A stretch of DNA of 52,930 bases from JBEBSD01 sp040394475 (GTDB lineage Bacteria; Bacteroidota; Bacteroidia; Cytophagales; Spirosomataceae). Shown here piece by piece: positions 7,554 through 15,573 of this stretch. The notes beneath the pieces were generated by a model. That model searched no databases and was not told where the DNA came from. It was given only the letters and a program-made list of their open reading frames with translations. The position numbers and the translations under genes were made by a program. Positions within the stretch are counted from its first letter, which is position 1. Every line of letters starts with the position of its first letter. The stretch spans positions 1-52,930 of the forward strand of contig JBEBSD010000043.1 of assembly GCA_040394475.1 (NCBI GenBank). The letters are read 5' to 3'.

Positions 7554-7796
7554 CTATTCACGAGTCAGATACACACCCGCTGTCGCGCTTTCGTTGTTTG
7601 CGGGAAAATGCAGGATGTATCTGACCTTCCCTAATTTATTGAAAACCAGCGATCCGGATACTTGAACCACCAACTACTTCGTTTTATTTCCCGTAAAAAG
7701 CGATGCTATTGCAAACCTTAACGGCACATGGGAGTGCTGACCCGGGACAAAGAATACCAACTCATTGCAGGGTAACGAATTTGGACAGCTCCATGG
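7554..7796 (-). pseudogene. Broken coding remnant behind a TonB-receptor end
   Basis: After the TGA of the receptor fragment (7799-7797) the same frame continues with protein-like sequence (ELVFFVPGQHSHVPLRFAIA). It is interrupted by TAG at 7676-7674, then continues (SGSLVFNKLGKVRYILHFPA, then NNESATAGVYLTRE) to TAG at 7556-7554. An ATG at 7794-7792 in another frame gives MELSKFVTLQ and stops. The simplest reading is a small exported beta-sandwich protein that followed the receptor gene and has suffered a frameshift near its start and a nonsense mutation. Family not recognised. Confidence 0.4.
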
Positions 7797-8081
7797 TCAA
7801 AACTTGAAATTGTACCCAACGAAAGGAACTATGCCATAAAGGGAAGTCGCCATGACGCTCGAGTACCTCAGGTATTCATAGTCTGCCGGCAACACTTCTA
7901 TCGAAAAGATATTGAACCGGTTGTATACATTGTAGATTCCCGCCACAAACTGTTCCTGCCCCCATTTCCTGGTTCTGTTATACCCGGCTTGCAGGTCCAT
8001 TCTGTGATAAGCCGGAAGCCTGATCCCGTTCCTGGATTTGTAGTAGTTAAAAGTTGCATTCTGATATTCGAACGTAGTTAT
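7797..8081 (-). pseudogene. TonB-dependent receptor, C-terminal fragment
   Basis: The frame from 8081 to the TGA at 7797 encodes the last strands of an outer-membrane barrel: ATFNYYKSRNGIRLPAYHRM, FVAGIYNVYNRFNIFSIEV and the terminal GIVPFVGYNFKF ending in Phe, the outer-membrane assembly signal. These are typical final strands of TonB-dependent receptors with a CarboxypepD_reg-like N-terminal domain. About 90 residues of an expected 750-1000 remain. The upstream side runs directly into the start of a DUF4249 lipoprotein in a different frame, so the receptor body was removed by a deletion. Confidence 0.7.
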
Positions 8082-8220
8082 TTATATTTCTATCTGTTAT
8101 AAAGCCATCTACAACCAATATCGGAGAGTCGTTTGCGGGAAGATCAAACTCAAAACTTTTGATGCATCCTCCCAAAAACAGCCCCGAGGCCAAAATTAGC
8201 AACAAAGAAAAAGACTTCAT
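8047..8220 (-). pseudogene. DUF4249 lipoprotein, N-terminal fragment
   Basis: ATG at 8220-8218 begins MKSFSLLLILASGLFLGGC, a lipoprotein signal with lipobox LGGC. FEFDLPANDSPILVVDGFIT and the strand YVRIS follow, the hallmark opening of DUF4249 outer-membrane lipoproteins. The frame ends at a TAA (8049-8047) after 57 residues, where a full protein has about 250-400. The last codons already overlap the receptor fragment in another frame, so the deletion junction lies near 8060-8081. DUF4249 proteins are normally encoded beside a TonB-dependent receptor, which identifies this as the ruin of such a pair. Confidence 0.7.
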
Positions 8221-8521
8221 AAAACAGGAAGAATAGAATTGACGCTATACATTACCAGTATTTTTTCATCGGAACTTATTTCTATAAACGTTAGATTCTC
8301 TTTCTAAAGTACATCCCGAGGTAATCGGTTTAGTCTTTCTTTTTCCCTCTGAACCTAAATGTAAAGCAAGTTGTTATCAGTGGGTTGATGAAATCGCGGA
8401 GTATGGTCCGGAAAAGGCTTCGACATTCGATACCGTGCTGATTCCTGCTTTGCGAAGGGTTTTACGCATTCACTCACTCAAAAGCTCAGTATTGATTTCG
8501 GGACGCAAATCATTGAATTTT
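8221..8521. other. Intergenic between remnants and a lipoprotein gene
   Basis: About 300 bases. The plus strand is open in the lipoprotein's frame from about 8290 but has no family resemblance. The minus strand has a 43-codon frame ending at 8330 (FINPLITTCFTFRFRGKKKD) that could be a further scrap of an outer-membrane protein. Neither can be supported as a gene. Confidence 0.25.
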
Positions 8522-9001
8522 ATGAAATACCCTATCACCCTGTTCATCATTGCCGGCTTATCCGGATGCAACCATGTAAAGGTCCCTGCTGATACCGCTG
8601 CAAAACTATCAGGCCGGTATGACGTCCATGCTTATGTTTTCAATAACGATACACTATTCAGCAGTACAGGAATTGACAGGCTGGGATTAGAAGAATTTTA
8701 CATTACGGTTGGAAGAAAAAGCGCGGATTCTATTGCCGTCCGTTATCACACAAAAAAAGAAGGCGATAAAGCTTCCGTTGTCCGTTATCAAACGGCAGGA
8801 ATTCTTCAGGAAGATGATCACTATCAACTGATGTACGCACATTATGACAGCATCGATTATGAAAGTCAGATATCCGGCGCCACATTCTCAGAAAAAGCCA
8901 GGCTGCCGGGTGGACACCTGATACTTCCGGAGAATTATCCAATGCCAATACCTGGCGGCCAGAATTCGGAATGGATCACAATTATTGCAGAAAAAAAGTA
9001 A
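8522..9001 (+). CDS. Hypothetical lipoprotein
   Basis: A 159-residue protein beginning MKYPITLFIIAGLSGC with the lipidated Cys at position 16. The mature part is a small beta-rich domain (FNNDTLFSSTGIDRLGLEEF, later LPGGHLILPENYPMPIPGG). I do not recognise the family. I chose the ATG at 8522 because the signal peptide starts there; an in-frame ATG at 8435 would add 29 residues before the signal. The downstream response-regulator gene is convergent. Confidence 0.6.
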   Translation: MKYPITLFIIAGLSGCNHVKVPADTAAKLSGRYDVHAYVFNNDTLFSSTGIDRLGLEEFYITVGRKSADSIAVRYHTKKEGDKASVVRYQTAGILQEDDHYQLMYAHYDSIDYESQISGATFSEKARLPGGHLILPENYPMPIPGGQNSEWITIIAEKK

Positions 9002-9058
9002 ATCAATTACGTAATCCATGTCAAAACTGCTCCGGTTACCCCTGTCACGGGCAACCGA

Positions 9059-9727
9059 TCAGCCCCTCTGTCTCATTTTGACTTCAGTCACTCCCATCTT
9101 GGCGACAAACTCAATCAGGTTTGACACACCCAGCTTACGGAATATCCGGGCCTTCACGGTACTTATAGTGGATGACTGTAGTTGAAGCAGCTTACTCATC
9201 TGTTTCGTATTATTCCCTTTTACCAACAAATTAGCGACCTCGAACTCCCTTTTTGAAAGCTGCGAAACAGGCTTTCTGTCTTTTACGGTGCGGTTAACGA
9301 TCGCGTCCAGCATCGTTTCCAGGAGTGACGCACTTATGTATTTTTTCCTGCTTTCTATTTGCTTTAGCGCTGTCATAAGCTCTTTCCCCGTCACATCTTT
9401 TGAAATAAACCCATCTGCTCCCGCCCGCAGGCAAGGCAACGCAAATGCCTTTTCACTCAGATCTGTGAAAATCAGAATAGGCACATTCGGCTGAACCACC
9501 CTAATTTTATCAATCATATTTGAATTCCCTCCACTTGCAACGGCAATATCGGCTATCACCAGGTCAACTTTCCTCTTTTTCAAGGATGTGAGAACTGCGT
9601 CAAGATCTTCCGCAAGAGAGGTTACGTTAATATCCGGGCGGGACTCATTGAGAAAACACTTCAATCCTGCCCTTTGGATTATGTGACCATTCGCTACTAA
9701 AACACTTTCTACCTTTCTGATTTTCAT
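9059..9727 (-). CDS. NarL/FixJ-type response regulator
   Basis: About 222 residues: an N-terminal receiver domain (1-120) and a LuxR-type helix-turn-helix (about 150-215, SKREFEVANLLVKGNNTKQM, then SSTISTVKARIFRKLGV). The likely phospho-acceptor is the Asp in DLVIADIAV. The acidic pair that normally binds magnesium near the N-terminus is replaced (LVANGH), so the receiver may be weakly phosphorylated or act as a pseudo-receiver. The ATG at 9727 is preferred; a GTG five codons upstream (9742) is the alternative. No sensor kinase is adjacent. Confidence 0.8.
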   Translation of the reverse strand: MKIRKVESVLVANGHIIQRAGLKCFLNESRPDINVTSLAEDLDAVLTSLKKRKVDLVIADIAVASGGNSNMIDKIRVVQPNVPILIFTDLSEKAFALPCLRAGADGFISKDVTGKELMTALKQIESRKKYISASLLETMLDAIVNRTVKDRKPVSQLSKREFEVANLLVKGNNTKQMSKLLQLQSSTISTVKARIFRKLGVSNLIEFVAKMGVTEVKMRQRG

Positions 9728-10361
9728 CTTTATGTACTTCACTGTCCGTCATCCCCGAATTCAAAGAACTGAACATAGCTGCCTTGCCCGGATTCTTCCC
9801 CTGCTTTAAAAAGACAACAGTTCCGGGTGTCTCCAGATGCTATTTTCAGTCCATGCTGCAGGGAGCGTCTGTAGCATTAGTTGGTTGTTTATCCTGCTAT
9901 GAGTTCAGTGATTCGTTTCGAAATTAAACTAAGACTGAGGTTATCGCTGCAAAGATATAGCTGTACAAAAGAGGAAATAAAATAGCCGCTATCCATATAC
10001 ATGATTATAGACTACGAATTACCCCTAAATAGGTGATAATGGACTATATACTTCTGTCTATGCGCGCAGCATTCACGTTAGCTAAATTCCGTCCCGTTGT
10101 ACCATTACAAACTACCAGCTTACAATCCCGCAAATCGTCGTAATTACTGCAGCGTCCCAAGACCCCGCACGAAACGCTCTGGCAGCCTCTTCGCCCTGTT
10201 TGGCCGAATATAGTTCATAACAGACTATATCGTCCCGAGTGTTATGGAGTGTCTTAAGAATTTCTGGGAGCCCTTGTAAAGCAATCCGAACAAGTGCTTA
10301 CTCTTCTTACTCAAAGCAGGTTGCATTATCGGTAAAACCGCCACACAGGTGCATCGGTTCC
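9728..10361. other. Intergenic between two response regulators
   Basis: About 630 bases, AT-rich. Several TATAGACTA/ACTATATA-like words recur around 10000-10050 and 10210-10230, but I could not resolve them into a repeat. A start-less 56-codon minus-strand frame ends near 10126 (GEEAARAFRAGSWDAAVITT) and is probably chance. No gene supported. Confidence 0.3.
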
Positions 10362-11024
10362 CTATATCCATTTCATTTCCCTGGCCAGCATCAATAATGC
10401 AGCGATATTGCTGCACCCGGTTTTGGAAAGAATCTTTCTGCGATGTGCCGCTACCGTATGACGACTGATGTTGAGCTTTTGTGCCGTGAGATCGACGGTC
10501 ATTCCCCTGGCTGCCATTTGTACGATTTCCAATTCACGGTCCGTCATCGGATTTCGCTCCACTGCGGCATCCTTTATAATTTTCAGAAGATAATCTGACA
10601 CGAATTTCCTGTTATTCATCACTTCTCTGATGCATTCTACAACTTCCTCTGCCCCGGAATATTTGCTGGTCACTCCATGCACTTTGTCATGCCCGGCAAG
10701 ACTTTTGAGCACTGCCGGATTAGTGGCGACCGTGACCACGACAATTCTGGCATTCTTACAAATTCTTTTGATATCACTTATGATGGGTAATACCGTATTT
10801 TCTCCGAGGTAATAGTCCAGGAAAAAGAAATAATCGTCCTGCGCATTCAGCCTCAACAAAAAGCCAAGTAAGGAACTTTTTTCATAGAAAACACGTGTGT
10901 CATCAAAAATGCACAGTCCCTCAATCATCTTTGCAAATGAATCAGCAAATAACTGATGATTGTCCAGAACAATAGCAATTGAGGTCCGCTTTTGATCAGG
11001 GAAGTCTCTACCTTCTTCTATCAT
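10362..11024 (-). CDS. NarL/LuxR-type response regulator
   Basis: A 220-residue two-domain regulator. The receiver covers about residues 14-130, with LDNHQLF near the start and the probable phospho-acceptor Asp in YFFFLDYYLG. The LuxR helix-turn-helix covers about 150-215 (MTDRELEIVQMAARGMTVDL, then NISRHTVAAHRRKILSKTG). It is related in layout to the regulator at 9059 but clearly divergent. No histidine kinase gene is intact nearby. The plus-strand gene at 11510 begins like a kinase sensor but ends in a receptor fragment, so this regulator may have lost its partner. Confidence 0.85.
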   Translation of the reverse strand: MIEEGRDFPDQKRTSIAIVLDNHQLFADSFAKMIEGLCIFDDTRVFYEKSSLLGFLLRLNAQDDYFFFLDYYLGENTVLPIISDIKRICKNARIVVVTVATNPAVLKSLAGHDKVHGVTSKYSGAEEVVECIREVMNNRKFVSDYLLKIIKDAAVERNPMTDRELEIVQMAARGMTVDLTAQKLNISRHTVAAHRRKILSKTGCSNIAALLMLAREMKWI

Positions 11025-11509
11025 TCAAAATTGACTAACTATATAAAGTATACGATGAATAAATTAAATCAACCATACCCTGCGCTGTTAAGCAGGCAAA
11101 AGCTTATTTCCAACAGGTATTTAAAACACAATAAATAGCCCGAAAACAGTGGGCAAATTTAAAAAGAAACTACTGGCGGATGATAGTATTTCGGTTCTTT
11201 TATTTCCTGACACCCTATCCCGCCGCCCCGAGGTTAACGTTAAAAGTTTCCCGCAACGCCTGGTTTCGGGGCAAACAGGAATTCGGCGCCGGCATCCCTG
11301 CCTTGCTTTCATGGAGAACCGGAACGTCCCCTCTCCGGCCTCTAACATGAACCAGTGCAGACGCTCCCAAGACATCGTTTTCACAAAACCCGCCATAAAA
11401 TAATCTTCCATTCGTTCAGTCCTGCTATCTTTAGCAGAAACAAGCCTATCATATCTGTACAATTCACAAGCTGACGCCGGACGGAAAGCCGGCCAATTCA
11501 ACAAACGAA
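11025..11509. other. Intergenic upstream of the chimeric gene
   Basis: About 485 bases. Frames of 84 codons (plus) and 127 codons (minus) cross it but show no domain. It should contain the divergent promoters of the response regulator (minus) and the chimeric gene (plus); I could not place them confidently. Confidence 0.3.
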
Positions 11510-12859
11510 ATGAACATACGTCTTAGCCAACTCGTTGTCCTTACCCTTTTGCTGCTGTATAGTATTCCGGTCCCGAGCCAAAAAAGTACTGATGAGGATG
11601 CGGAAAAACAATTCGGACTCTTAAACAGAGAATACAGGGAAAACCGCCTTTCAAAGTCAGATTACCTTAGCGCAGCCGACTCGCTCATCATCTCTTTTTT
11701 CGTGGCGGGAACCCTTTTTGAACGAGAAGAGCTGGAAGTGCACTTAGCCTTATTCCGGGAAATCGCCTGGAGTGAAAAGGACTTTAAGGAAAACCGTATC
11801 AACTACTTTGAGCATTTCATGAACAATGCTCTTATGCAGAGCAAAGGAGGAGAAGCAATTTATTTCTCCGAAAAGGTGTCCAACGAAATCACAGGCTCCC
11901 CTGACCAAAAGTCCCTGGTAGAGCTCTTTACCAAATGCATGTTTTATATCAAGCACAAAAACTACTCGAAGGCCATCAATCTCTATAAGGAAGAAGGAGC
12001 TAACATCGACGCTTATCCGGAAGCGCTCCGGTCGGGTGATCTATCGGCAGATGAAGGGCTTAAGCTGCTGCATCTTCTGTCAATTATCATCACCCCCTGC
12101 ACCGAGCTGAATGATACGACCGGGGTCCGGCATACGGTAACAACCGCGGAAAATGTGGCCGCAGAACTGCTGCCGCTTGTTGAGAATGACAACGCTAAAT
12201 CCGCTATGATCAACATCCTCGTAGGGAGCATGCGCTACTTCCGGGATATTTTTCTGAAAGACTACACGGGAGCTAAAAGCGTCCTCCTCGAAGTCAGAAA
12301 CCTGCTCGACCGCGAACAGGACCTGCCGGCTTACATTTCCGCTCCTGCGGAATTTAATCTTCTGGAATGGTGGATAGAATACTATCTGCAAATAAAGGAC
12401 AATTCGAACGCCGCACAGTACCTTGACCGCTATGCAAATATGTCGTCGATATCAAACGATCATACAAGCATGATCAACACCTTCAGAGCGAGACTCAAAG
12501 CAAATGAAGGGCATTTCCGGGAAGGTTATGCGATTATGGTGGAGGCAAGCAAAACGAAAGATGAGCTTTATGCGAATATGATGAACGAGTTGGACCAATT
12601 TGCCTTTGCCAGCTATTCCTTCTTGAAACGAGCCAGCCTGCTCCTGAGCGTTGAGCATAACAGCGATCGTTACAGTACCAGTTACGGCACCAAGACGGCG
12701 GCCTATACCGTGGCGGGAATGAAAGGATCGGTCCGGCTGTACAAGTTCATTTCAGCAGAAGGGGGCATCAACAATATCTTCGACAAAAATTACAGCCTCA
12801 CAGAAGGGTTTCCGGAGGCGGGTCGTAACTTTTTCGTCAATATTGTTCTTACTTACTAA
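11510..12859 (+). CDS. Chimera: helical-repeat sensor N-terminus fused to TonB-receptor C-terminus
   Basis: One uninterrupted 449-codon frame of two unrelated parts. Residues 1-25 are a signal peptide (LVVLTLLLLYSIPVPSQ). Residues 25 to about 365 are alpha-helical TPR-like sequence of the kind found in periplasmic sensor halves of Bacteroidota histidine kinases (YIKHKNYSKAINLYKEEGAN and similar). From about residue 371 the sequence becomes the last five or so strands of a TonB-dependent receptor: FLKRASLLLSVEHNSDRYST, AEGGINNIFDKNYSLTEGFP and a terminal strand ending in Tyr. There is no kinase domain and no plug or early barrel. The junction is near base 12600. The peroxidase gene follows after 20 bases, as if the receptor had led that operon. 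Probably a deletion product with no function. Confidence 0.7.
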   Translation: MNIRLSQLVVLTLLLLYSIPVPSQKSTDEDAEKQFGLLNREYRENRLSKSDYLSAADSLIISFFVAGTLFEREELEVHLALFREIAWSEKDFKENRINYFEHFMNNALMQSKGGEAIYFSEKVSNEITGSPDQKSLVELFTKCMFYIKHKNYSKAINLYKEEGANIDAYPEALRSGDLSADEGLKLLHLLSIIITPCTELNDTTGVRHTVTTAENVAAELLPLVENDNAKSAMINILVGSMRYFRDIFLKDYTGAKSVLLEVRNLLDREQDLPAYISAPAEFNLLEWWIEYYLQIKDNSNAAQYLDRYANMSSISNDHTSMINTFRARLKANEGHFREGYAIMVEASKTKDELYANMMNELDQFAFASYSFLKRASLLLSVEHNSDRYSTSYGTKTAAYTVAGMKGSVRLYKFISAEGGINNIFDKNYSLTEGFPEAGRNFFVNIVLTY

Positions 12860-12879
12860 TCAGGAAACTAACGGAGTGT

Positions 12880-13998
12880 ATGGCCGGCAACTACTCTTCG
12901 GAAAAAAAATGGAGGCTGTTCCGGAATTATACGTATACCGGAACAGCCGGCATTTTCATTTTCGTTGGCCTTATCGCCTTTTCGGTATCGGGCCCGGAGC
13001 CTTATCCATTGCGCTACCCGTCCAATTTCGGTTCGCGCTTTACAGTTCCGGAGGATAATCCCACCACTAAAGAGGGTGTTTATCTGGGCCGCATGCTTTT
13101 TTACGAAAAGAAATTATCTGCCGGCAATTCGGTTTCCTGTGAAAGCTGCCATCAGCAAAAACGGGCTTTTACAGACGGGAAAGCGCTCAGCACGGGGCTA
13201 AACGGCGCCCAAACGGCACGGAATTCGATGTCCCTCGCGAATCTGCTTTGGGTACGGAATTATTTTTGGGACGGACGGGCAGGCAGCCTGGAAGAGCAGG
13301 CGCGCTTCCCCCTGACCGATCCTCACGAAATGGGCCAGGACCTGCAGGAATCCGTTCGTAAATTACAGGAGACCGCCCCCTACCCTGCCTTGTTTAAACA
13401 GGCCTTCGGAAGCGATCGCATCACGGAAGAAAGGATCGTGCAGGCATTGGCACAGTTCCAGCGAACGCTGATTTCGGCCGGTTCTCCTTACGATGACTAC
13501 CTGGCCGGCCGGTATGATCCTACCGACCTGGAATTATCCGGAATGCGGTTATTCGAAAGCAATCCGGATCCTGAGCGGGCAATCCGGGGAGCCAATTGTG
13601 CCCATTGCCACGGGGGACCGCGCCTGCACAAGGAATTGTTTCACAACAACGGACTGGATTTGTCTGCTTCAGATCCCGGCCGGGAGGCCGTTAGCGGGGA
13701 GCGCTCCGACAAAGGCCGTTTCCGGGTCCCTACTCTCCGGAACATTCTGCTGACGGCCCCCTATATGCACGACGGACGGTTTGCCTCCCTTGAAGAAGTC
13801 CTCGACCATTACAGCGACCATGTACAGGCTGCCGAAAACCTGAGCAGTTTCCTCCGGGGCAGTTCCAACGAAATCAATGGTACCCAATTGGCACTGACAT
13901 CGCCCGAGAAGCAGGCAATCATTGCGTTTCTGGGAATGCTGACGGATACTGTTTTCATCACCAATCCCGATTTCACCAATCCTCATAACCACCCCTGA
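12880..13998 (+). CDS. Di-haem cytochrome c peroxidase (CcpA/MauG family)
   Basis: A 372-residue exported enzyme with an uncleaved or signal helix at about residues 20-38. It has two c-type haem sites, CESCH (87-91) and CAHCH (240-244), and a downstream YMHDG that may supply an axial ligand. The family reduces hydrogen peroxide in the periplasm with electrons from cytochromes. It lies 20 bases behind the chimeric receptor end and 2 bases before the molybdopterin-domain gene, so the three form one transcription unit. The original role was probably linked to whatever the lost receptor imported. A second peroxidase of this family is at 37063. Confidence 0.9.
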   Translation: MAGNYSSEKKWRLFRNYTYTGTAGIFIFVGLIAFSVSGPEPYPLRYPSNFGSRFTVPEDNPTTKEGVYLGRMLFYEKKLSAGNSVSCESCHQQKRAFTDGKALSTGLNGAQTARNSMSLANLLWVRNYFWDGRAGSLEEQARFPLTDPHEMGQDLQESVRKLQETAPYPALFKQAFGSDRITEERIVQALAQFQRTLISAGSPYDDYLAGRYDPTDLELSGMRLFESNPDPERAIRGANCAHCHGGPRLHKELFHNNGLDLSASDPGREAVSGERSDKGRFRVPTLRNILLTAPYMHDGRFASLEEVLDHYSDHVQAAENLSSFLRGSSNEINGTQLALTSPEKQAIIAFLGMLTDTVFITNPDFTNPHNHP

Positions 13999-14000
13999 TT

Positions 14001-14498
14001 ATGGATGTTTATTCTTTTCCCAGGCTTTTTGTCCTGCTTCTCCTTTTCGTCTATAAGGCGCACGCACAGCAGGAACCAACCCTTTCCATCACCGGCGAAG
14101 TACAAACACCGCTGACGTTACGTCTCAGCGATCTCAAAGCCATGGAACAGGTCACCTACACCGCTAACGACCGTGAAGGAACCGAAAACCGGTTCAAGGG
14201 CGTTCCGCTCGTAGAACTGCTCCGCAAAGCGGGGGTCACTACTGGTCGTGAACTGCGCGGGGAAAACCTGGTCAAATACGTCCTGGTCAGCGCAGCCGAC
14301 GGGTATGAAGTACTGTACGCACTCCCCGAAATCGATCCCGATTTTACCGATCAGGTCATTTTTCTGGCCCTGGAAAAAAACGACGCGGCGTTACCCGCAA
14401 ACGAAGGCCCTTTCCGGATGATTGTCCCCAACGATAAAAGGCCTGCCCGGTGGATCCGGGAGGTTCGCCATATTACGGTCCGGTTTGCGCTGCGGTAA
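14001..14498 (+). CDS. Exported molybdopterin-domain (sulfite-oxidase-like) protein
   Basis: A 165-residue protein with a signal peptide (FPRLFVLLLLFVYKAHAQ) followed by one compact domain of the oxidoreductase molybdopterin-binding superfamily: LSITGEVQTPLTLRLSDLKA, FKGVPLVELLRKAGV, LVSAADGYEVLYALPEID and GPFRMIVPNDKRPARWIREV. The conserved Cys that ligates Mo in true sulfite oxidases is not present, so it may bind a ligand without being a complete enzyme. It starts 2 bases after the peroxidase stop. Such short versions commonly accompany TonB receptors and peroxidases in Bacteroidota. Confidence 0.75.
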   Translation: MDVYSFPRLFVLLLLFVYKAHAQQEPTLSITGEVQTPLTLRLSDLKAMEQVTYTANDREGTENRFKGVPLVELLRKAGVTTGRELRGENLVKYVLVSAADGYEVLYALPEIDPDFTDQVIFLALEKNDAALPANEGPFRMIVPNDKRPARWIREVRHITVRFALR

Positions 14499-14529
14499 CA
14501 ATAAAATATAACAATCCGCCTGCATTGTG

Positions 14530-14537
14530 TATTTTTG
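14530..14537 (+). promoter_or_regulatory. Candidate -7 box of the sua5 gene
   Basis: TATTTTTG matches the Bacteroidota -7 consensus TAnnTTTG and ends only 5 bases before the chosen ATG (14543). Transcription would begin at or next to the start codon, suggesting a leaderless or nearly leaderless mRNA. No clear -33 TTTG was found. Confidence 0.4.
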
Positions 14538-14542
14538 CATCC

Positions 14543-15499
14543 ATGATTATCGGACAAAACCTGGAACAGGCCGGTGAATTTCTCAGGGCCGGACAATTGG
14601 TAGCAATTCCTACCGAAACCGTATACGGGCTGGCAGGAAACGGGCTGGATCCTCAGGCGGTGGTACGCATTTACGAAGCGAAGAACCGGCCGGCCTTCGA
14701 CCCCTTGATTTTACACATTGCCTCTTTGGATGTACTACCGGAGATCGTTTCGGAAATCCCGGAAAAAGCACTTCTGCTTGCGGAGCGTTTATGGCCCGGG
14801 CCGCTGACCCTGGTACTTCCCAGGAAACCGGTCGTACCCGATATTGTCACCTCCGGACTGGATACCGTGGCCGTGCGGATCCCCGACCACCCACTCACCC
14901 TGGAACTTTTAAAAAGGCTCGATTTCCCGTTGGCAGCCCCCAGTGCCAACCCTTTTGGCTACATTAGTCCGACGAAAGCCAGCCATGTGGCCGAACAGCT
15001 GTCCGGCAGCGTCGCCTATATCCTGGACGGGGGCGACTGTCAGGTAGGACTGGAGTCCACCATTATCGGCTTTCCGGAAGGAATTCCTACGGCATACCGC
15101 CTGGGCGGCCTCACACTGGAAGCCATCGAGTCGGTAGCAGGACCGGTACAGCGGCTCCCGCATTCAACCTCCAACCCCAAAGCGCCGGGCATGCTGCAAA
15201 GTCATTATGCCCCCCGCAAACCCTTCCTGCTCAGTCACCGCAGTGCGCCGGGTTTTATAGCCGGGGAGGATACCGGTTATCTGTTGTTTTCAGATCCGCT
15301 ACCCGGGGTCGCGCCCGAAAAACAGCGGATTCTTTCCCCGACCGGCAATCTGCAGGAAGCCGCACAGTACCTGTTTTCATTTTTGAGGGAACTGGATAAA
15401 ACTGCCGCACATAAAATACACGCCGAAAAAGTACCCGACGAAGGCCTGGGAAAAGCCATCAATGACCGCCTCCTCCGGGCGGCGGCGGTACGGGATTAG
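14543..15499 (+). CDS. Threonylcarbamoyl-AMP synthase (Sua5/TsaC)
   Basis: A 318-residue two-domain Sua5 enzyme. It makes threonylcarbamoyl-AMP from threonine, bicarbonate and ATP, the first step of t6A formation at position 37 of ANN-decoding tRNAs. The YrdC domain (about 1-200) shows AGQLVAIPTETVYGLAGNGL, EAKNRPAFDPLILHI, WPGPLTLVL, VRIPDHPLTLELL, SANPFGYISPTKASHV and GLESTIIGF. The C-terminal Sua5 domain (about 205-318) begins APGMLQSHYAP. Starting at 14543 gives a protein matching the family N-terminus; an ATG 31 codons upstream lies inside the previous gene. Confidence 0.92.
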   Translation: MIIGQNLEQAGEFLRAGQLVAIPTETVYGLAGNGLDPQAVVRIYEAKNRPAFDPLILHIASLDVLPEIVSEIPEKALLLAERLWPGPLTLVLPRKPVVPDIVTSGLDTVAVRIPDHPLTLELLKRLDFPLAAPSANPFGYISPTKASHVAEQLSGSVAYILDGGDCQVGLESTIIGFPEGIPTAYRLGGLTLEAIESVAGPVQRLPHSTSNPKAPGMLQSHYAPRKPFLLSHRSAPGFIAGEDTGYLLFSDPLPGVAPEKQRILSPTGNLQEAAQYLFSFLRELDKTAAHKIHAEKVPDEGLGKAINDRLLRAAAVRD

Positions 15500-15503
15500 T
15501 ACC

Positions 15504-15526
15504 ATGGTCTGTGTCCCACAGACCAT
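15504..15526. repeat. Palindromic hairpin element, copy 1
   Basis: ATGGTCTGTG and CACAGACCAT form 10-bp perfect arms around a 3-base loop, 4 bases after the sua5 stop. The same 23-base hairpin occurs at 40243-40265 in inverse orientation, and the flank GGCTGGTAxxxAAAAT is shared too, so this is a copy of a dispersed REP-like element rather than a one-off terminator. A short T-run (ATTTTG) follows, so it may also end sua5 transcription. Confidence 0.6.
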
Positions 15527-15573
15527 TTTGAATACCAGCCGGAGGCGGGAGCCGCAGTCCCGGCATAATGCCC

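Noticed and set aside
8290..8521. Extension of the lipoprotein at 8522 into an upstream open frame
   Set aside because: A lipoprotein signal peptide starts precisely at 8522 and the upstream frame has no family resemblance.
10126..10297. 56-codon minus-strand frame with an Ala-rich amphipathic end
   Set aside because: It has no ATG, GTG or TTG and no recognisable homology, and its length is within chance expectation for this composition.
11121..11504. 127-codon minus-strand frame upstream of the chimeric gene
   Set aside because: Arginine- and serine-rich with no recognisable domain or partner; likely chance.
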